DNA of 64,000 bases from Candolleomyces eurysporus (lineage: Eukaryota > Basidiomycota > Agaricomycetes > Agaricales > Psathyrellaceae), in NCBI GenBank assembly GCA_027579435.1, contig JANBPK010001477.1:1-64000 (forward strand), given 5' to 3'. The translations under genes and the position numbers were made by a program. Positions 32,420 through 43,747 of the stretch are shown here, in pieces (the stretch's first letter is position 1; each line of letters opens with the position of its first letter). Below the pieces are notes generated by a model. It searched no databases. It worked only from the letters and a program-made list of their open reading frames with translations, and was not told where the DNA came from.

Positions 32420-34868
32420 TTAGTGAGGCACGCCCTGCACAACGTGGGGGTAGACCTGCGCAATCAACTGAAAAGAGAGGTAGGGTTCAGTATTGGGATC
32501 TTCGATGAATTCCAGAAATGGATACGTACGGCGAACAATTCTGGAGCTCTGACGGCTAGAACCGCAGGGTCTTCTCCCAATCCGACGAAACTGGAAATTT
32601 CAACCATCTAAGCCCGAGGCGAGAAAGGAAAGCAAACAAGACGTACATGGTTGATACACCAGCTTCGATAGCAGATCCTAGTGTACTCGCTAGAGATCAC
32701 CGATCAGCGTCCGTTGACATTGAAAGATAGGTTTTCACTTGACTAGACTTACCGCACATCATACCAATGAAGAAAGCGAACACCAGCATTATCGGGGTAT
32801 ATTGTCCGTCCGCATTGTACGAAGGTGAGGTGACTGTCATATATAGTCAGTACGCTCCAAAGCATAAATAGCAACCCGAAAAGAAACTCACTTCTCAGGT
32901 ACAGGTAGCAGAACAACAGTGAGAGTAGACCAATGGCATACGCTCCCCACATCAAGGCTAAAGAAGAATGAGGTTTGGATGAGGCACGACAAGCCGATGC
33001 TAATGCGACTCACTCATGCCGACAAGAGAGTCATTGACGAGAGCATCGATACCTCTATCCTTGAACAATCGCCAAGTGTCCTTCGCAGCAGGAATATAGC
33101 TCTTTCCGTAGAGAGCTATTTATAGATGGTTAGGAAATAAAACCATATGTGGACAGTTAGCACTTCATACCGATTTCAATGTACGCATATCTGCATTGAG
33201 CGTTAGTACACCATTCGGGTGGCACAAGACAAAGAAAAGGCTAACCTGTTGAAGTACTCAACCAAACTTTCAATGAACCCGATAAAGCACGCGGCACAGC
33301 ACGCAAGGCAAGCCTCAACAGCTGCACCCCATTTTTAGCTGCATAAGGAAGTAATTAGGGCTGATACACTTACGATTGCCCTCCATACTAGCATTGTTAG
33401 CGGCAGCGTTCAAGACCAAACGAATCATCTCCAAGATCGTGACAATCAAACTGCCAAACGAGATAGATCCCAATGACAGGGTCGAAGCGCGGCCAAACGC
33501 CGATATAGTAGGGTGCTTGGGCTATAGGTAACGCAAACAAATATTCGTCAGTTCAGAGATCAGTTGTTGACGGAGTAAAGATTTCATGTTTTTTGAACTT
33601 ACCATCTGTCCAGCGCTACGAGGTCCAAAGTAATACCAGCAGCCATAAGGGCCGCCGGCAAGGGTGGCAAGAGCGACATTTCCGATGACTTGGGAAGTCC
33701 AAATGTACGAGAAAGTTTCAAAGAAGATGAGTCCGGCGACCTTTCCAGACGAGCATGAGGTCGTAGCGCAACCTGTCAAACAAAACGTCATGAATACCTA
33801 CAACCGGAACATGAGTTAAAAATACTCACTAGGGCTTCCAGGAGTCCACTTCGCGTACGTCGCAATCACAGTGAAGGTGTACCACCTACAAGTTCGGTTC
33901 GTCAACACACACGCGCCCACATACCCACAAGCATCAGCATCTGCCGAAGAAATTCAAACACCTACACAGATAGAGCGGCGGTCAAAATCAAAGCGGTGAA
34001 CGCGACGGCGTACACGCTGAGATGATGCTTCGATACGTCCATCACGACCTGGAACAGCAACGCAGCGAGGGGTATCCGTGATCTGAATCCAAAGTATGAA
34101 ACCACAGAGAGGATCGCGATGATGGTAAAGATGATGGCGCCCGCTGCAGTGGTAGCGAAGAGGTCAATGGTGAGAAACACATCCTCTCAGTAGAGCAGGA
34201 GGAAGAGGAGGGGCGTACAGTAGTACTTGGTGATCCAAAAGTAGATGCAAAGGCCGCTGCAGACAGAACAATCCAGTCATGATCAGTCTGTTATGAACCG
34301 CTCGAAGTAGCGCTCAGCGGACGCACATATTCAAAAGGATCGTCAAGACGAGCGTAATGTGCATAATAATCTTGGTGAATGCGCGGGTGAGCATCAGGTA
34401 GAGCGAAGACAACAACACCGCTGCCGCCGTGACCAGGAGGAGGAGGTACACCGCGCTCCTGCATGAAGTTAATAGAACCTTGTTGAACAAAACACTCTCT
34501 AGCACAGGGATAACGACCGGCGCACCGATTCAATGTCACTGGAATCCCAGATTTGACCCCGCCCTTTCCAAGGCCCCCTCCAAGACCGCCTTCATCGATC
34601 CAAGTCTTCAAAGCAATGCCAGAGAGAGCGGCATATCCGAGCAACTGGAAGGTCCGATCCAATAAGCGCTAGGTCCATCGATAGAGGCTGTCAGCTAGCA
34701 TACCTGGGCGATGAAAAGCACGAGGAAGATGGGATCGTTAATCTTTTTCTTGGGCTTGAACCTGTCTCCTTCGTAAGGGTTTTTGAAGTCGGCGCCGTAC
34801 TGTGGTGTCGGCGCGTATGCATGGTTGTAATTGGGCGTTGGGCCTGGGTATGGCTGCTGGTACGACAT
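32420..34868 (-). CDS. PNS1: PNS1/choline transporter-like (CTL/SLC44) membrane protein
   Basis: A minus-strand gene with roughly a dozen exons, from ATG at 34868 (MSYQQPYPGPTPNYN) to TAA at 32420-32422. A Pro/Tyr-rich cytosolic start is followed by about ten hydrophobic segments. Family motifs include VATYAKWTPGSPGCATTSC-like loops, the block SYIWTSQVIGNVALATLAGGPYGCWYYFGP, and TLSLGSISFGSLIVTILEMIR. NRYAYIEIALYGKSYIPAAKDTWRLFKDRGIDALVNDSLV is the most conserved stretch of fungal Pns1, and the end reads FVGLGEDPAVLAVRAPELFALIAQVYPHVV. These are plasma-membrane proteins of the CTL family; yeast Pns1 itself has no proven choline transport. The gene looks intact. Confidence 0.92.
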
Positions 34869-35213
34869 GGCACCAGAAAGGGGTGGTGATTAACCGTGAG
34901 AGATGGTGGTCAGGAATGAAGAGGCGTCTTGAAATCAGCTGAGGACAATGAGGCCAAGTTTTGGGCCAAGCTCAAGCTTCGGGAACCCTACTTCTAGTAC
35001 CGCATGCATTACGCTTCCGGTTCCCGTTGATTGATGAATGACGACACATGATTAGATCATTATTCCAAGCAACGGGCAATGCCAAAGAAAAGTCGATGAC
35101 AATGATACGCTTAAGTAGTTACAAAAAACCAAGAAAAAAAATAGAACAGCTCCACATTTACAACATTAAGCCCTAAAGAATTCGAAGGGTGTCAAGACAA
35201 AAATAAAGAGTAT
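34869..35213. other. Promoter of PNS1 and 3' region of the PP2C gene
   Basis: A 345-base spacer between two minus-strand genes, with A-rich runs near 35123-35145. No gene was seen. Confidence 0.45.
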
Positions 35214-36651
35214 TTAAGCGCTTTGGATGGTAGGTTCAGGTTCAGCAGGCGGGCGACTCAGATGTTTGAAACGGACGACGAGGACCGTGACATTATCAGT
35301 CGTATGTTCCGAGAGAGCATGCTTGAGCAGCTTTTCGCTCGCGACTTGCGCGTCTTCGATGTCGCGGACAAGCTCGACAGCAGCCTGATCATTAATGATA
35401 TCCCAAAGCTAAAAGCCAAGAATTAGAGCAAACTGATTCCGAAAAATGCTTGGAACACATACACCATCGCAAGCCAAGATTAGAAACTCATCCTCCTCGC
35501 AAAGCTCCGTTTCGGTGGTATAAGGGGCACCGACAACGAATTCCTTCATGGAGGAATCTCCTAAACTCCTGGTGACCGCGAGCACGCCGTTTACACGACC
35601 ACTCATGACAAACCCACCCGCGTCAGTGATGCGCTTGGCCTCCTGCTTATCTGAACCCTTGTGGTCATAGGTTAAACGCACTGCCTTGCCTCCTCGGCAC
35701 AAGACTCCCCTGGCATCGCCGGCATTTGCACTGTAGAGAACACGCCTATGGTCGTCAGGAGGAATTGTTATGGTACCGCCTGAACCCGATGACTTTCTGG
35801 AGCCTGTGGGAGATATTGACGTTGGGCTAGTGACTTTGGCAGAGGATCCGGAGGCGAGACTTCTGAGGGCCTTGCGTATGCGACTGCTGCTAAGGGACTT
35901 CTTCTTCGACTTTTTCTTCTTTTTGCTCTTCGAGTCCTCACTGGGAGACTCGGGGCCTATGCTCTCGTTGCTGCTGACGGCCGAGCTGGCTGCGGCGCTC
36001 TCATCCTCGCCAAGAAGGGTGCTGGAGACAGGGGACTCGATGGGTGGCGACTCTACTGCAGGGGACACGAACGACTGCTGACCACTGGCGTCTTCAAGAC
36101 GCAGGAAGGCAGTCACGGCGGTGCAGCCCGAGTGGATCTTGCCGTCCGACTCTTCGCACATCCTGGATATACTGGCATCGACTGCATGGAACGTCTGGTT
36201 CAGGAGATCGGGTATAGGCATGGTAGGGGATGCCCGAATGGCCGCGAGCAGATACTAGCGGGGCGATGAGACACAGGGTCTGATGGAGTATTGGGAGCAA
36301 TACCTCGTGGAAGTGGCTTCCACACCATTCGGCGGCATGCTTGCCCGCATGACCGTCGAAGACGGCGAAGAAGCCCTGGCCGCGTATTGAGTCAAAGTCT
36401 ACGACGAAGGAGTGGGCATCCTCCATGGTGCGCCGGGAGCCCTTGTCCTCGGAGACGCCGACCTGGAAGGTGGGATGGTTGGTGGAATGACGGTTGAGGA
36501 CCTGGAAGACAATAAGAATGAGCCCGCTGCGCGAGATAACGGGGAGAAGGGCACGCACGCCATAGGTCTCGAGATCGGCGGCGGTTATGGACTTTGAGCG
36601 TGCATTGGGGGACTCTGTGAAGCGGGAGGACATTTGGAAGACGGAGGGCAT
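35214..36651 (-). CDS. PP2C-type Ser/Thr protein phosphatase with a basic insert
   Basis: The gene runs from ATG at 36651 to TAA at 35214-35216 with several short introns. Metal-dependent phosphatase motifs are complete: SEDKGSRRTMEDAH, FFAVFDGHAGKHAAEW, SGCTAVTAFLR, LYSANAGDARGVLCR, LTYDHKGSDKQEAKRI, RVNGVLAVTRSLGD, and DEFLILACDGLWDII..DNVTVLVVRF. These include the Asp residues that hold two Mg/Mn ions. It resembles the Ptc1 group, which turns off stress MAP-kinase signals. Unusually, about 110 residues are inserted between GCTAVTAFLRLE and RRVLYSANAGDAR. The insert is Ser/Pro-rich and contains a run of Lys (SKKKKKSKKKS) that could act as a nuclear signal. It shares a 131-base promoter region with the eIF5-mimic gene. 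Confidence 0.92.
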
Positions 36652-36782
36652 AGCGAGCAATGGAGAAATGACATTGGCATGGAATTAGTAGTGGCCGGCA
36701 AACTCCGCTTTATCAGGATTATCGTGAGAGCGGCGGACACTCAGCTCTCGACGCCCATCCCTGAAAACACGAACGCCAGTGC
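36652..36782. promoter_or_regulatory. Bidirectional promoter, PP2C / eIF5-mimic
   Basis: Only 131 bases separate the two divergent start codons, so control elements must be shared. No TATA box is evident. Confidence 0.6.
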
Positions 36783-38340
36783 ATGTCTCAGCAATCAGCG
36801 ACTTCAAAGCCTTCGCTGCAGGGGGTCAGAATAAAGGCTAGGAAGGGCGCTGTCAAGGCCCAGGCAAAGCACGAACCAGCAGGTATTCCGTTTCCTCGTC
36901 GTCGGCGCCGGCGACCAGCTCACCCAGTCCCCGCCAGTATTCAGAGACCAGCTCTACAAGTACTTTGAAACCGTCCAGGAAGACGATTTTGACGCCTATA
37001 CCACGAAACTCATCCAGGCAGGCAGCACCCTCGAATTCCTCAAGTATGCAGTCGACCTCTTCGAAATCATCCTCGTCGGCGGCCTGCTCCAGCCAGGCGG
37101 CTCCTACGTCGACGACGGCCCGCTCTCGCCCTTCACCATCTTCAACGTCAAGGATCCTGCACAGATCCAAGACATAAAGCCCTATGTCGAGGTCCTCAAC
37201 AAACTCATCAGGAGATACAAATATCTTCAGAAACCCCTCGAGGAGACTTCTCTCCCCGCACTCCTTCAGTACACCAACCGCTGGTCCCCCGCCCAAAAGG
37301 ACAAGCTCTGCTACGCAGTCGGTCTCCTCATGTCCCAGGGTCTGGCAAATGCGTCCTGCCTCCTGAGCTTGACCAAGGACCACCTGGTGAAGAATGGTAG
37401 GCCACTGATCCATCTTCAATTTTTCCCTACCGCCCCTCACCCCTCTCTCCAGATGTCTCTATGAATGCCATCACTCTCATCTTCAAGGCCTACCTCTCCG
37501 AGCAGTCCATGGAGCACCTCTCCGGCACTCTCAAGCGGGGCGGCGTCAAAGATCTGCCCGCCTTCTTCCCCGCCAACAAGCGCGATCCCAAGACCCTCGA
37601 CGACTTCCTCAGGAAGGAGGGTCTCCCCCAAGTCGCCGACTGGTGGAACAAGAAGCAGACCGCCATCATCCGGGAGAGCATCACCAAGGATCTCACCGAG
37701 ATGATCGAGCGGGAGGATTCCACCGAGAGCGTCATCTCAGCGATCAAGGCCATCCTCGAAGAGACGCCTCTTCCTGAAAGCGAGCTCATCCAGTGCATCT
37801 GGCAGGGCCTCATGGCGAGCGTCGATTGGAGCACCCGCCCAGACCAGATTGAGGGTCTCGCCCTGCGTGAAGTCACCGTAAGCAAACCTTCCCTGGATTT
37901 AGACAAATGCAGACTTAATTATACCCTTTTTGAAGAAATCGGCTCCTATTTTGGAGGCCTTTTGCGACACGGCTAAAGCTCAGATTGCCCTTATCAACGT
38001 TGTGCAGTTGTACTGTTATGAAGATACCCGCATTATCAAAGTGTTCCCTCAGATCCTCAAGGTATGTGGTGTTACTTCCCCCATGCGGTCGTGGACGTCC
38101 AATCTAATAAACCTTGGTTAGGTGTTGTATAATCAGGACTGCGTCTCTGATCAGGCTATCATCTACTGGCACCAGAAGGGTTCTAAGCCTCAAGGCCGCC
38201 AACACTTCTTAAAGGCGACCGAAGCGCTTGTCAAGGTACGCACCTTTGGTGTGGTTTTCGTCGATGACTTTTAGCTGAATGGCACCTGTTTTTAGTTCTT
38301 GCAGGAGCAAGAAAGCGATGATGAAGAAGAAGAAGAGTAA
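36783..38340 (+). CDS. eIF5-mimic (BZW/5MP family) W2-domain protein
   Basis: Exons 36783-36882, 36938-37396, 37453-37877, 37936-38061, 38122-38235 and 38296-38340 join in phase to 422 residues, the usual size for this family. It opens with the family's short basic start (KPSLQGVRIKARKG), then helical repeats (TLEFLKYAVDLFEIILVGGLLQPGG). The C-terminal W2 domain includes APILEAFCDTAKAQIALINVVQLYCYE, FPQILKVLYNQDCVSDQAIIYWHQKGSKPQGRQHFLKATEALVKFLQE and an acidic tail SDDEEEEE. The W2 domain is the part of eIF5 that contacts eIF2-beta and eIF3; BZW proteins compete with eIF5 and tighten start-codon choice. No bZIP exists despite the old family name. The gene looks intact. Confidence 0.93.
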
Positions 38341-38671
38341 CTGTACTACTAGTATACACCTAGAACACCTTTTCTTTCAGCTCTGCGTTGTGCGTATTAC
38401 TCGTCGGACATCTTTCTGATCCCTAGAGTTACCTTTCTAATGCCTAGCCATTGTTTTTCGTATTGGATAACACGATCAACTTATTTATCAAAGTGTGTGG
38501 TCTGATGTGTTGGAACTACGTAGGGTCAACATGCAAAGGTACTGGTATCTGGGTCAACGAAACAGTAAACAACCATAGGGTTCTCGATGATAGGAAAAAG
38601 AAAAGAAGAAAGCAAGGGAGCTAGTAGTATTACACCGTATTTAAACAAACTTCAAACAAGAATATATCCTT
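38341..38671. other. Spacer between convergent genes
   Basis: The 3' ends of the eIF5-mimic gene and the Zn2Cys6 gene face each other here. No gene was seen. Confidence 0.5.
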
Positions 38672-41600
38672 TTACCATGCTTCAGGCATGGGAGGGAAAT
38701 CTCCCGACCATCCATTGGTGCCTTTGGTTTGCAGGAATATCCCATCGGATCCATTGACAGGAAGCCCAAGATCATTGAGGCTCTGCAGCAAAAGACGTAA
38801 AAAACCTAGCAAGGCAGTAAGAAAAGGCACTGTACCTGTTCCTGCAACCAAGGAGGGATAGCAGCAGGGCTGAAGAAACTGTTTTCGTTGGGCCACGCAA
38901 ACCCAAGTTCCTCCATCGTGAAGGGAGGAGGCATCGACGGGTCCGAGATGTTCGTCGGCGACACGACCATATTCTCCGCAAAGGACGGCGGTGGCATGGT
39001 AGGCACCGAAGTATTAATACCGCCCGGCATGCCAACCTTGCGGCGTAGGTTAGCAAGCATGATTCGGAGCGTAAAGGCGTAGCTGAACAATTTAATTCGT
39101 TATTGTCATACCCCAATACGGAATAATGAAAAGCGAGGACGCACCGTTCAGCAGCCACATCTGACAAAAGCTGAGCCATCTGCTCAACTTGAGCCGTAAT
39201 CGACGCCAGATCCAGCTCTCTCGGGAAGAGATTGGCCATCTTCAGTAAGAAGAGCCCTGAAAACGCGGCAGTCACAAGACTGTCATGCACAGCGTATCGC
39301 AACGCAGCCCTGATCGGGGTGGCAAAAGACATGTCAGAAAACGGTGCAAGCTGGTGGGGTCTGAAGTGGGCGTCGGGCACCGACCTATACTCTGATGAGC
39401 TAAGGAAGATGGCAAGGCAGTTGGAGGCCGCGTCTTTGGCTTCAAAGGCGAGCTCGCGTTGGTCAAAGGGCATTTTGTCCCAAGCGACCCCTCGAAGAGC
39501 CAAACAGACGAGCCAGAGTTTGGCGTATTGATGCTCTCCGGCCAACAGCTTCAGGAGAAGGGAGTCCGGGTTCATATTCTTGCCTGGTGACGGTTGGCCG
39601 TGAGCAACTGTAAGCGCAAATAAAATTATTTATCTTACGGTGAAGTTCATTGTGCTCTGTCCACCACTTGTCCAGAGCAATGCCTGCACGTTTGATGACA
39701 GAGTGCGCGTTGTGGTTGACCTGGCCATTCAATGGGACGAGGGTTTCGTAAATTTGAGCTAAACAGATCGGTCAGAGAACTTTCCTGAGTTGTAATGAAA
39801 CTGTAACTGACTCTTCTGTGCGACCATCTCAACAAGAGCAATCAACCTAATATCGGTAACAGAGGCCATAGGATGGTGCAATAGAACCCGGCAATGCCTG
39901 ATACTGGATTCGTCACGAAGAACAATGGGACGACCTGTCCCTAAGCTCATTCTATCGAAAGATGCCCATGAGTTACAGAAGAAAGAAGACGAAGAAGAGA
40001 AACTCTTACTGATGGTCAAACCAGTAGAGACAGAGCCAAATGCGAGCAGACACGACTACGAAGCATGAGCAAAATATGCTGTGCGATAAAAAAAACATCC
40101 AACTTACCAAGATTACGCTCTTCCTCTTCCGTTCTTTGTTTTCCGGTATCTTCTGCCAGCTTCTCGAGGGCGCGGTGCAAACCAAGATCTAACGCCATGC
40201 GCATAGCATGACCACTTGGAAGCCACCCATTGGTACTCCAAGCGGCAAGCAATAGCATCCCTTGAACTGCCTCCTTGCGAACAACTGGACCGAAAAGCGA
40301 GGAGCGAGCAATCCCTTGAGCCTCCTCCAGACATTTGTAAAATGTACTGGTGAGCGGTCCATTTCCGCTCCTAATTTTCGCAGCGATAGCCAATATCGCA
40401 TCAAAGGTCCATGGACTTCTCTCCTGTAGACTCTCGTACGTGTCGTAAGAGGGATCAAATAGAGGAATGAACAGGTGGCATCCTGCAAAGAAACTAGAAA
40501 GCAGCTATGAATAAACTGTGAGAGAAGTCCATACGATCGGTATACACACATGTTGAAGAGCTCCCGGGCCTCAGCGTCGGTAACCAATCCCTAATTATCG
40601 GAGAAATCTAAGTGAGTAGGGGGGAGATGGTAGACAAGTCGCGACGTGTTCACCTTCTCAACTACGTGAGGAAAGGCGTTTCTAGGAGTGGGTTCGGCCC
40701 TCTTCCGTTTTTTCACCCTATGGAGTAGAGTAAGTCCCGGACTTCTTCGAGATTTTTGCGCCACATACCTGGGAGACATAGCAGGAGCCGCCGCTGCCTC
40801 GGCGGCAGCATTGGCAAGTCCTTGCAAAGCTTCGATTGGTGCATTGATCGTTGAGCGTGGTAACGTGTCCTCGGATTCATCTTCGGAAGAAGCAGCAGTA
40901 CTGGGAACGATGCCATATGATGCGTACTTATGAGGCTGCGATTTTCTGATTGAGGGGAAATATCAACCTTCGAGAACTCGACACTCACTGGAGGAGCAAA
41001 CCCGGGAAGAGGCGGGAAGGCTCGTGCACGATCGGCTGGAACTGTAGGGATCTCAAACGCAGGACGAGGTGGTTGGGGTGCACCCGAAGGGTCCCGCGGT
41101 GGCTCCATACCAGGAGGAGGAGGATATCCTGGCGGTGGTGGTGGCATTGGGCCAGGATGGGGCGCGCCTGGAACAACCGCCGATAAGATCCTATCCAAGG
41201 AAGTCTGCATGCCAATCATTTGGCTTTGCAGAAACTGTTCCCAAGTGCTTATTTAGACAGAAAATCGCGAGACCTACAACGTGTACGCACCAAGAACTGG
41301 CCCTCTAGGCGTGTGAGCCTTCTAGCGACGTGGTATGAGACATGTCAGGCAACGCAAAAACCGCATACGTACTCGGCACTTGGCCCAGCAATCTGAGCTT
41401 GTACATTTTTCTTCTCTGGCTTTTCGAAGATGCAAGCTGTGCCACTCGCTAGACAACGCTTGCAAGGAGGCTGGAGAGCGATGATGATAGCGACCCGGGC
41501 CGGAACGGGGGAGGCGGGCCATTGGTGAGCGAGCGGGACGGACTGACCGCAAGGAAAAGCGAACTAACCTCTCCCTCGCACCGATTCTTTCCTTTTCGAC

Positions 41601-41761
41601 AGTTCGTACAGGCCCGCGCGCCTCGTTTTGGGATGTGCGTCTGAGAAACTCCCGACGACGTATCGGCCATAGACATCCCGTCTTCAGGTCCTCCCAAGCG
41701 TCNTTTTTTTGTTAGCGTTCTCAGCACCGTTCGACACCGATGGTGCTGCGCCCTGGGACAT
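38672..41761 (-). CDS. Zn2Cys6 transcription factor with fungal-specific regulatory domain
   Basis: The multi-exon minus-strand gene runs from ATG at 41761 to TAA at 38672-38674. Near the N-terminus is a binuclear zinc cluster split by an intron: ACTNCRKGKNRCEGE and PCKRCLASGTACIF, with all six Cys in the normal spacing. A Pro-rich linker and a short basic KKRKRAEP follow. The central part is the fungal-specific transcription factor domain (FFAGCHLFIPLFDPSYDTYESLQERSPWTFDAILAIAAK, then LLAAWSTNGWLPSGHAMRMALDLGLHRAL and IWLCLYWFDHQMSLGTGRPIVL). The tail is hydrophobic with Pro- and Asp-rich patches that may activate transcription. The target genes cannot be inferred. The frame shifts at the N at 41703, in a run of T (poly-A on the coding strand), four codons after the N-terminal NGAENA; this looks like a consensus error. 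Confidence 0.88.
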
Positions 41762-41975
41762 GGAAGGTAGGAAATCCAGTTTGTTGGTATGAATGGGAAG
41801 AAATTGAAGAGGAGGAGATTAGCCCAACAAAGGCGACCAACCGAAGCTCAAAACGGCACGTGTCCCGCCATCAGATGACCATCTAAAAAAGGAAATCTCT
41901 CTTGATGAAAACCTGCTTCCTCTCAACGTCCGGGATTCCAGAAGCAAAACGGTCATATAGAGAGGCTTCGACATT

Positions 41976-43033
41976 CAGTAAATGTCCTCATAATCTTCTC
42001 CTATCTCCAAATACTTGCGAACTTCCTCTGCATCTACGCCAGTCTGCCTCGTAAAATGGGTTATCGTCGAGCAGTAATTATCTGGATGGTTGATCAGCAC
42101 GATAGCCTTGTTTTCTACGATAAAAATATACCTGTCCATCTCAGAGAAGCCTCTTTTGCCAGGAATACTGCTCGCTTCAGCTGCTCGACCTTGACTGGGT
42201 CGGAATTTCCATACATGCTCAATTCACCCTGGAGCGTGGCGTGCTGCTTCTTGATCGAGCTTAACTTGCCAAGCAGTCCAGCCCTTACGTCCTTCGTAAA
42301 AAAACATAGGAAAGATGGCACAGGTAGAATAGTTTACAAAGTGAACTTACCGACTTTGGTCGAGATTTGACCTCTTCTTCGATGGACGACTTGAGCTCTT
42401 GTATTTGGAGTTTCATGGCCTCATTCTTTGCCTTCGCCTCTTTGAGTCTAGCTTGCAACTGTAGAATTTTGAAGGTTGTGTGTTCGTCAACGAATAGAGA
42501 CTAGAAGGAAAGGTATCGTACCGCTGCACCCTGCTGCGAAGGGAAACTCCAAAAGACTATTCGAAAAGGTGAGAATCGGTCTCAGGCTGTAGAGAGCGCA
42601 GCCTACAGTTCGAAGATCCAATTTTATCCATTTGCACCAAACCATCGTCAACGAGACCTTGAAGAACTTCCTTGACGGTCTGGCTGACTATATGCGCTCT
42701 CAGTTGACACATACAAGGTACAGAGACAGATCCTCAGGCTCACCAATGCCTTTCATTTTAGGTCCCAGTTTCTCAAGCTCCTTGAGCTGCATATATGCGC
42801 CCATGTCACCGAAAACACGGTCACGGAAAGGCTTGTCCTACAATACCTGGTAGAAATCACGCTAAATTGACGTTAGAGAATCATTCACCGGCAATAGAAT
42901 CGTTAGACTCCACCGTCTCATGGAATATCTCCAACAACCGAACGCGTTTTTCCTCTGCAGAGAGTCCTCGAGGTGCCTAAGGAAGGCTTAGACAAGGCCA
43001 ACCCAGCTGAGTTCGTTCACGAGCTCTTACCAT
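41976..43033 (-). CDS. MND1: Meiotic recombination protein Mnd1
   Basis: The minus-strand gene ends with TGA at 41976-41978. The protein starts MAPRGLSAEEKRVRLLEIFHET and continues [48 protein letters not shown], which is the winged-helix start of Mnd1. A long coiled coil follows (LKEAKAKNEAMKLQIQELKSSIEEEV, GLLGKLSSIKKQHATLQGELSMYG), then LRWTDNYCSTITHFTRQTGVD. Mnd1 pairs with Hop2 to stimulate Dmc1/Rad51 strand invasion in meiosis. The first coding exon seems to be only the ATG (43031-43033): a GTAAGA donor follows directly, and the next exon begins GCACCTCGAGG. The intron between HET and the next conserved block is not fixed precisely. Confidence 0.92.
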
Positions 43034-43747
43034 GAATGTCGAGATGAGCGACTTGGAAAACGACTGCAGCGTGTCAGAGGTAGAAGTGAAAGAGAGAAAA
43101 CAAAAAGTCCCCGACAGGGGCACTCAGCTCTAAAGGGCAATAACAGGCCCTAAAACAGCGCTCCCGGCCGCGGCCTCGATTGTGCCACTTCTGCAGATCA
43201 ACGACACCAGTCCTGGCAAATGGGGCAACACGCGTCCGACACCGACATGACATTGACAACCCAAAGAGCCAAATCGATAAAGAGCATATTGAGCATGTTA
43301 CACCATTAAGATGCGATGTTTACTGTTAAAATGTTCATGAGTGGGAGTGTACATGATCAATCAAGTCCATTGGTATATGAAGGGGAAGATCGTCGATAGC
43401 AAATGAAAGAGAGACCCGAGACGCCAAGGAGTGAGAGAGCCAGAACGTAAAAACCACAGAGTCATGAACTAATGGCAATAGATACTGGGTGATGGATAAG
43501 GAGCGATAATTCGTGACATAGTAGTAAGGAATCGATATAGTTTGGAAGAATAGAATTGAGGGCGGTTCCACATACACATATCCTTGGTATTAATAGAGAG
43601 TCCATGGTTAAACCACAGACCGAATAACAAAAATGCAAACGGAAAGGAAGGTATGCTGAAAATTAAGGAGAAAAAACCCAAGGCCAATGAATCGAGGGGA
43701 AATGGGCAGCTAAAACCAAGCATAAAGCAATCCAATGGCGTCGCCTA
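43034..43747. other. Intergenic, no supported gene
   Basis: This 714-base spacer between two minus-strand genes is fairly AT-rich. Open frames are short and without domains. It should hold the MND1 promoter and the 3' untranslated region of the large disordered protein gene. Confidence 0.5.

Noticed and set aside
38672..41761. Truncated start of the Zn2Cys6 factor
   Set aside because: The frame shift coincides with the N in the T run at 41703. Allowing one base there gives a continuous N-terminus into the zinc cluster.
41976..43033. MND1 as a pseudogene because one internal junction was unclear
   Set aside because: Conserved sequence on both sides is intact and a GT-AG intron of reasonable length can join HET to the next block in phase.
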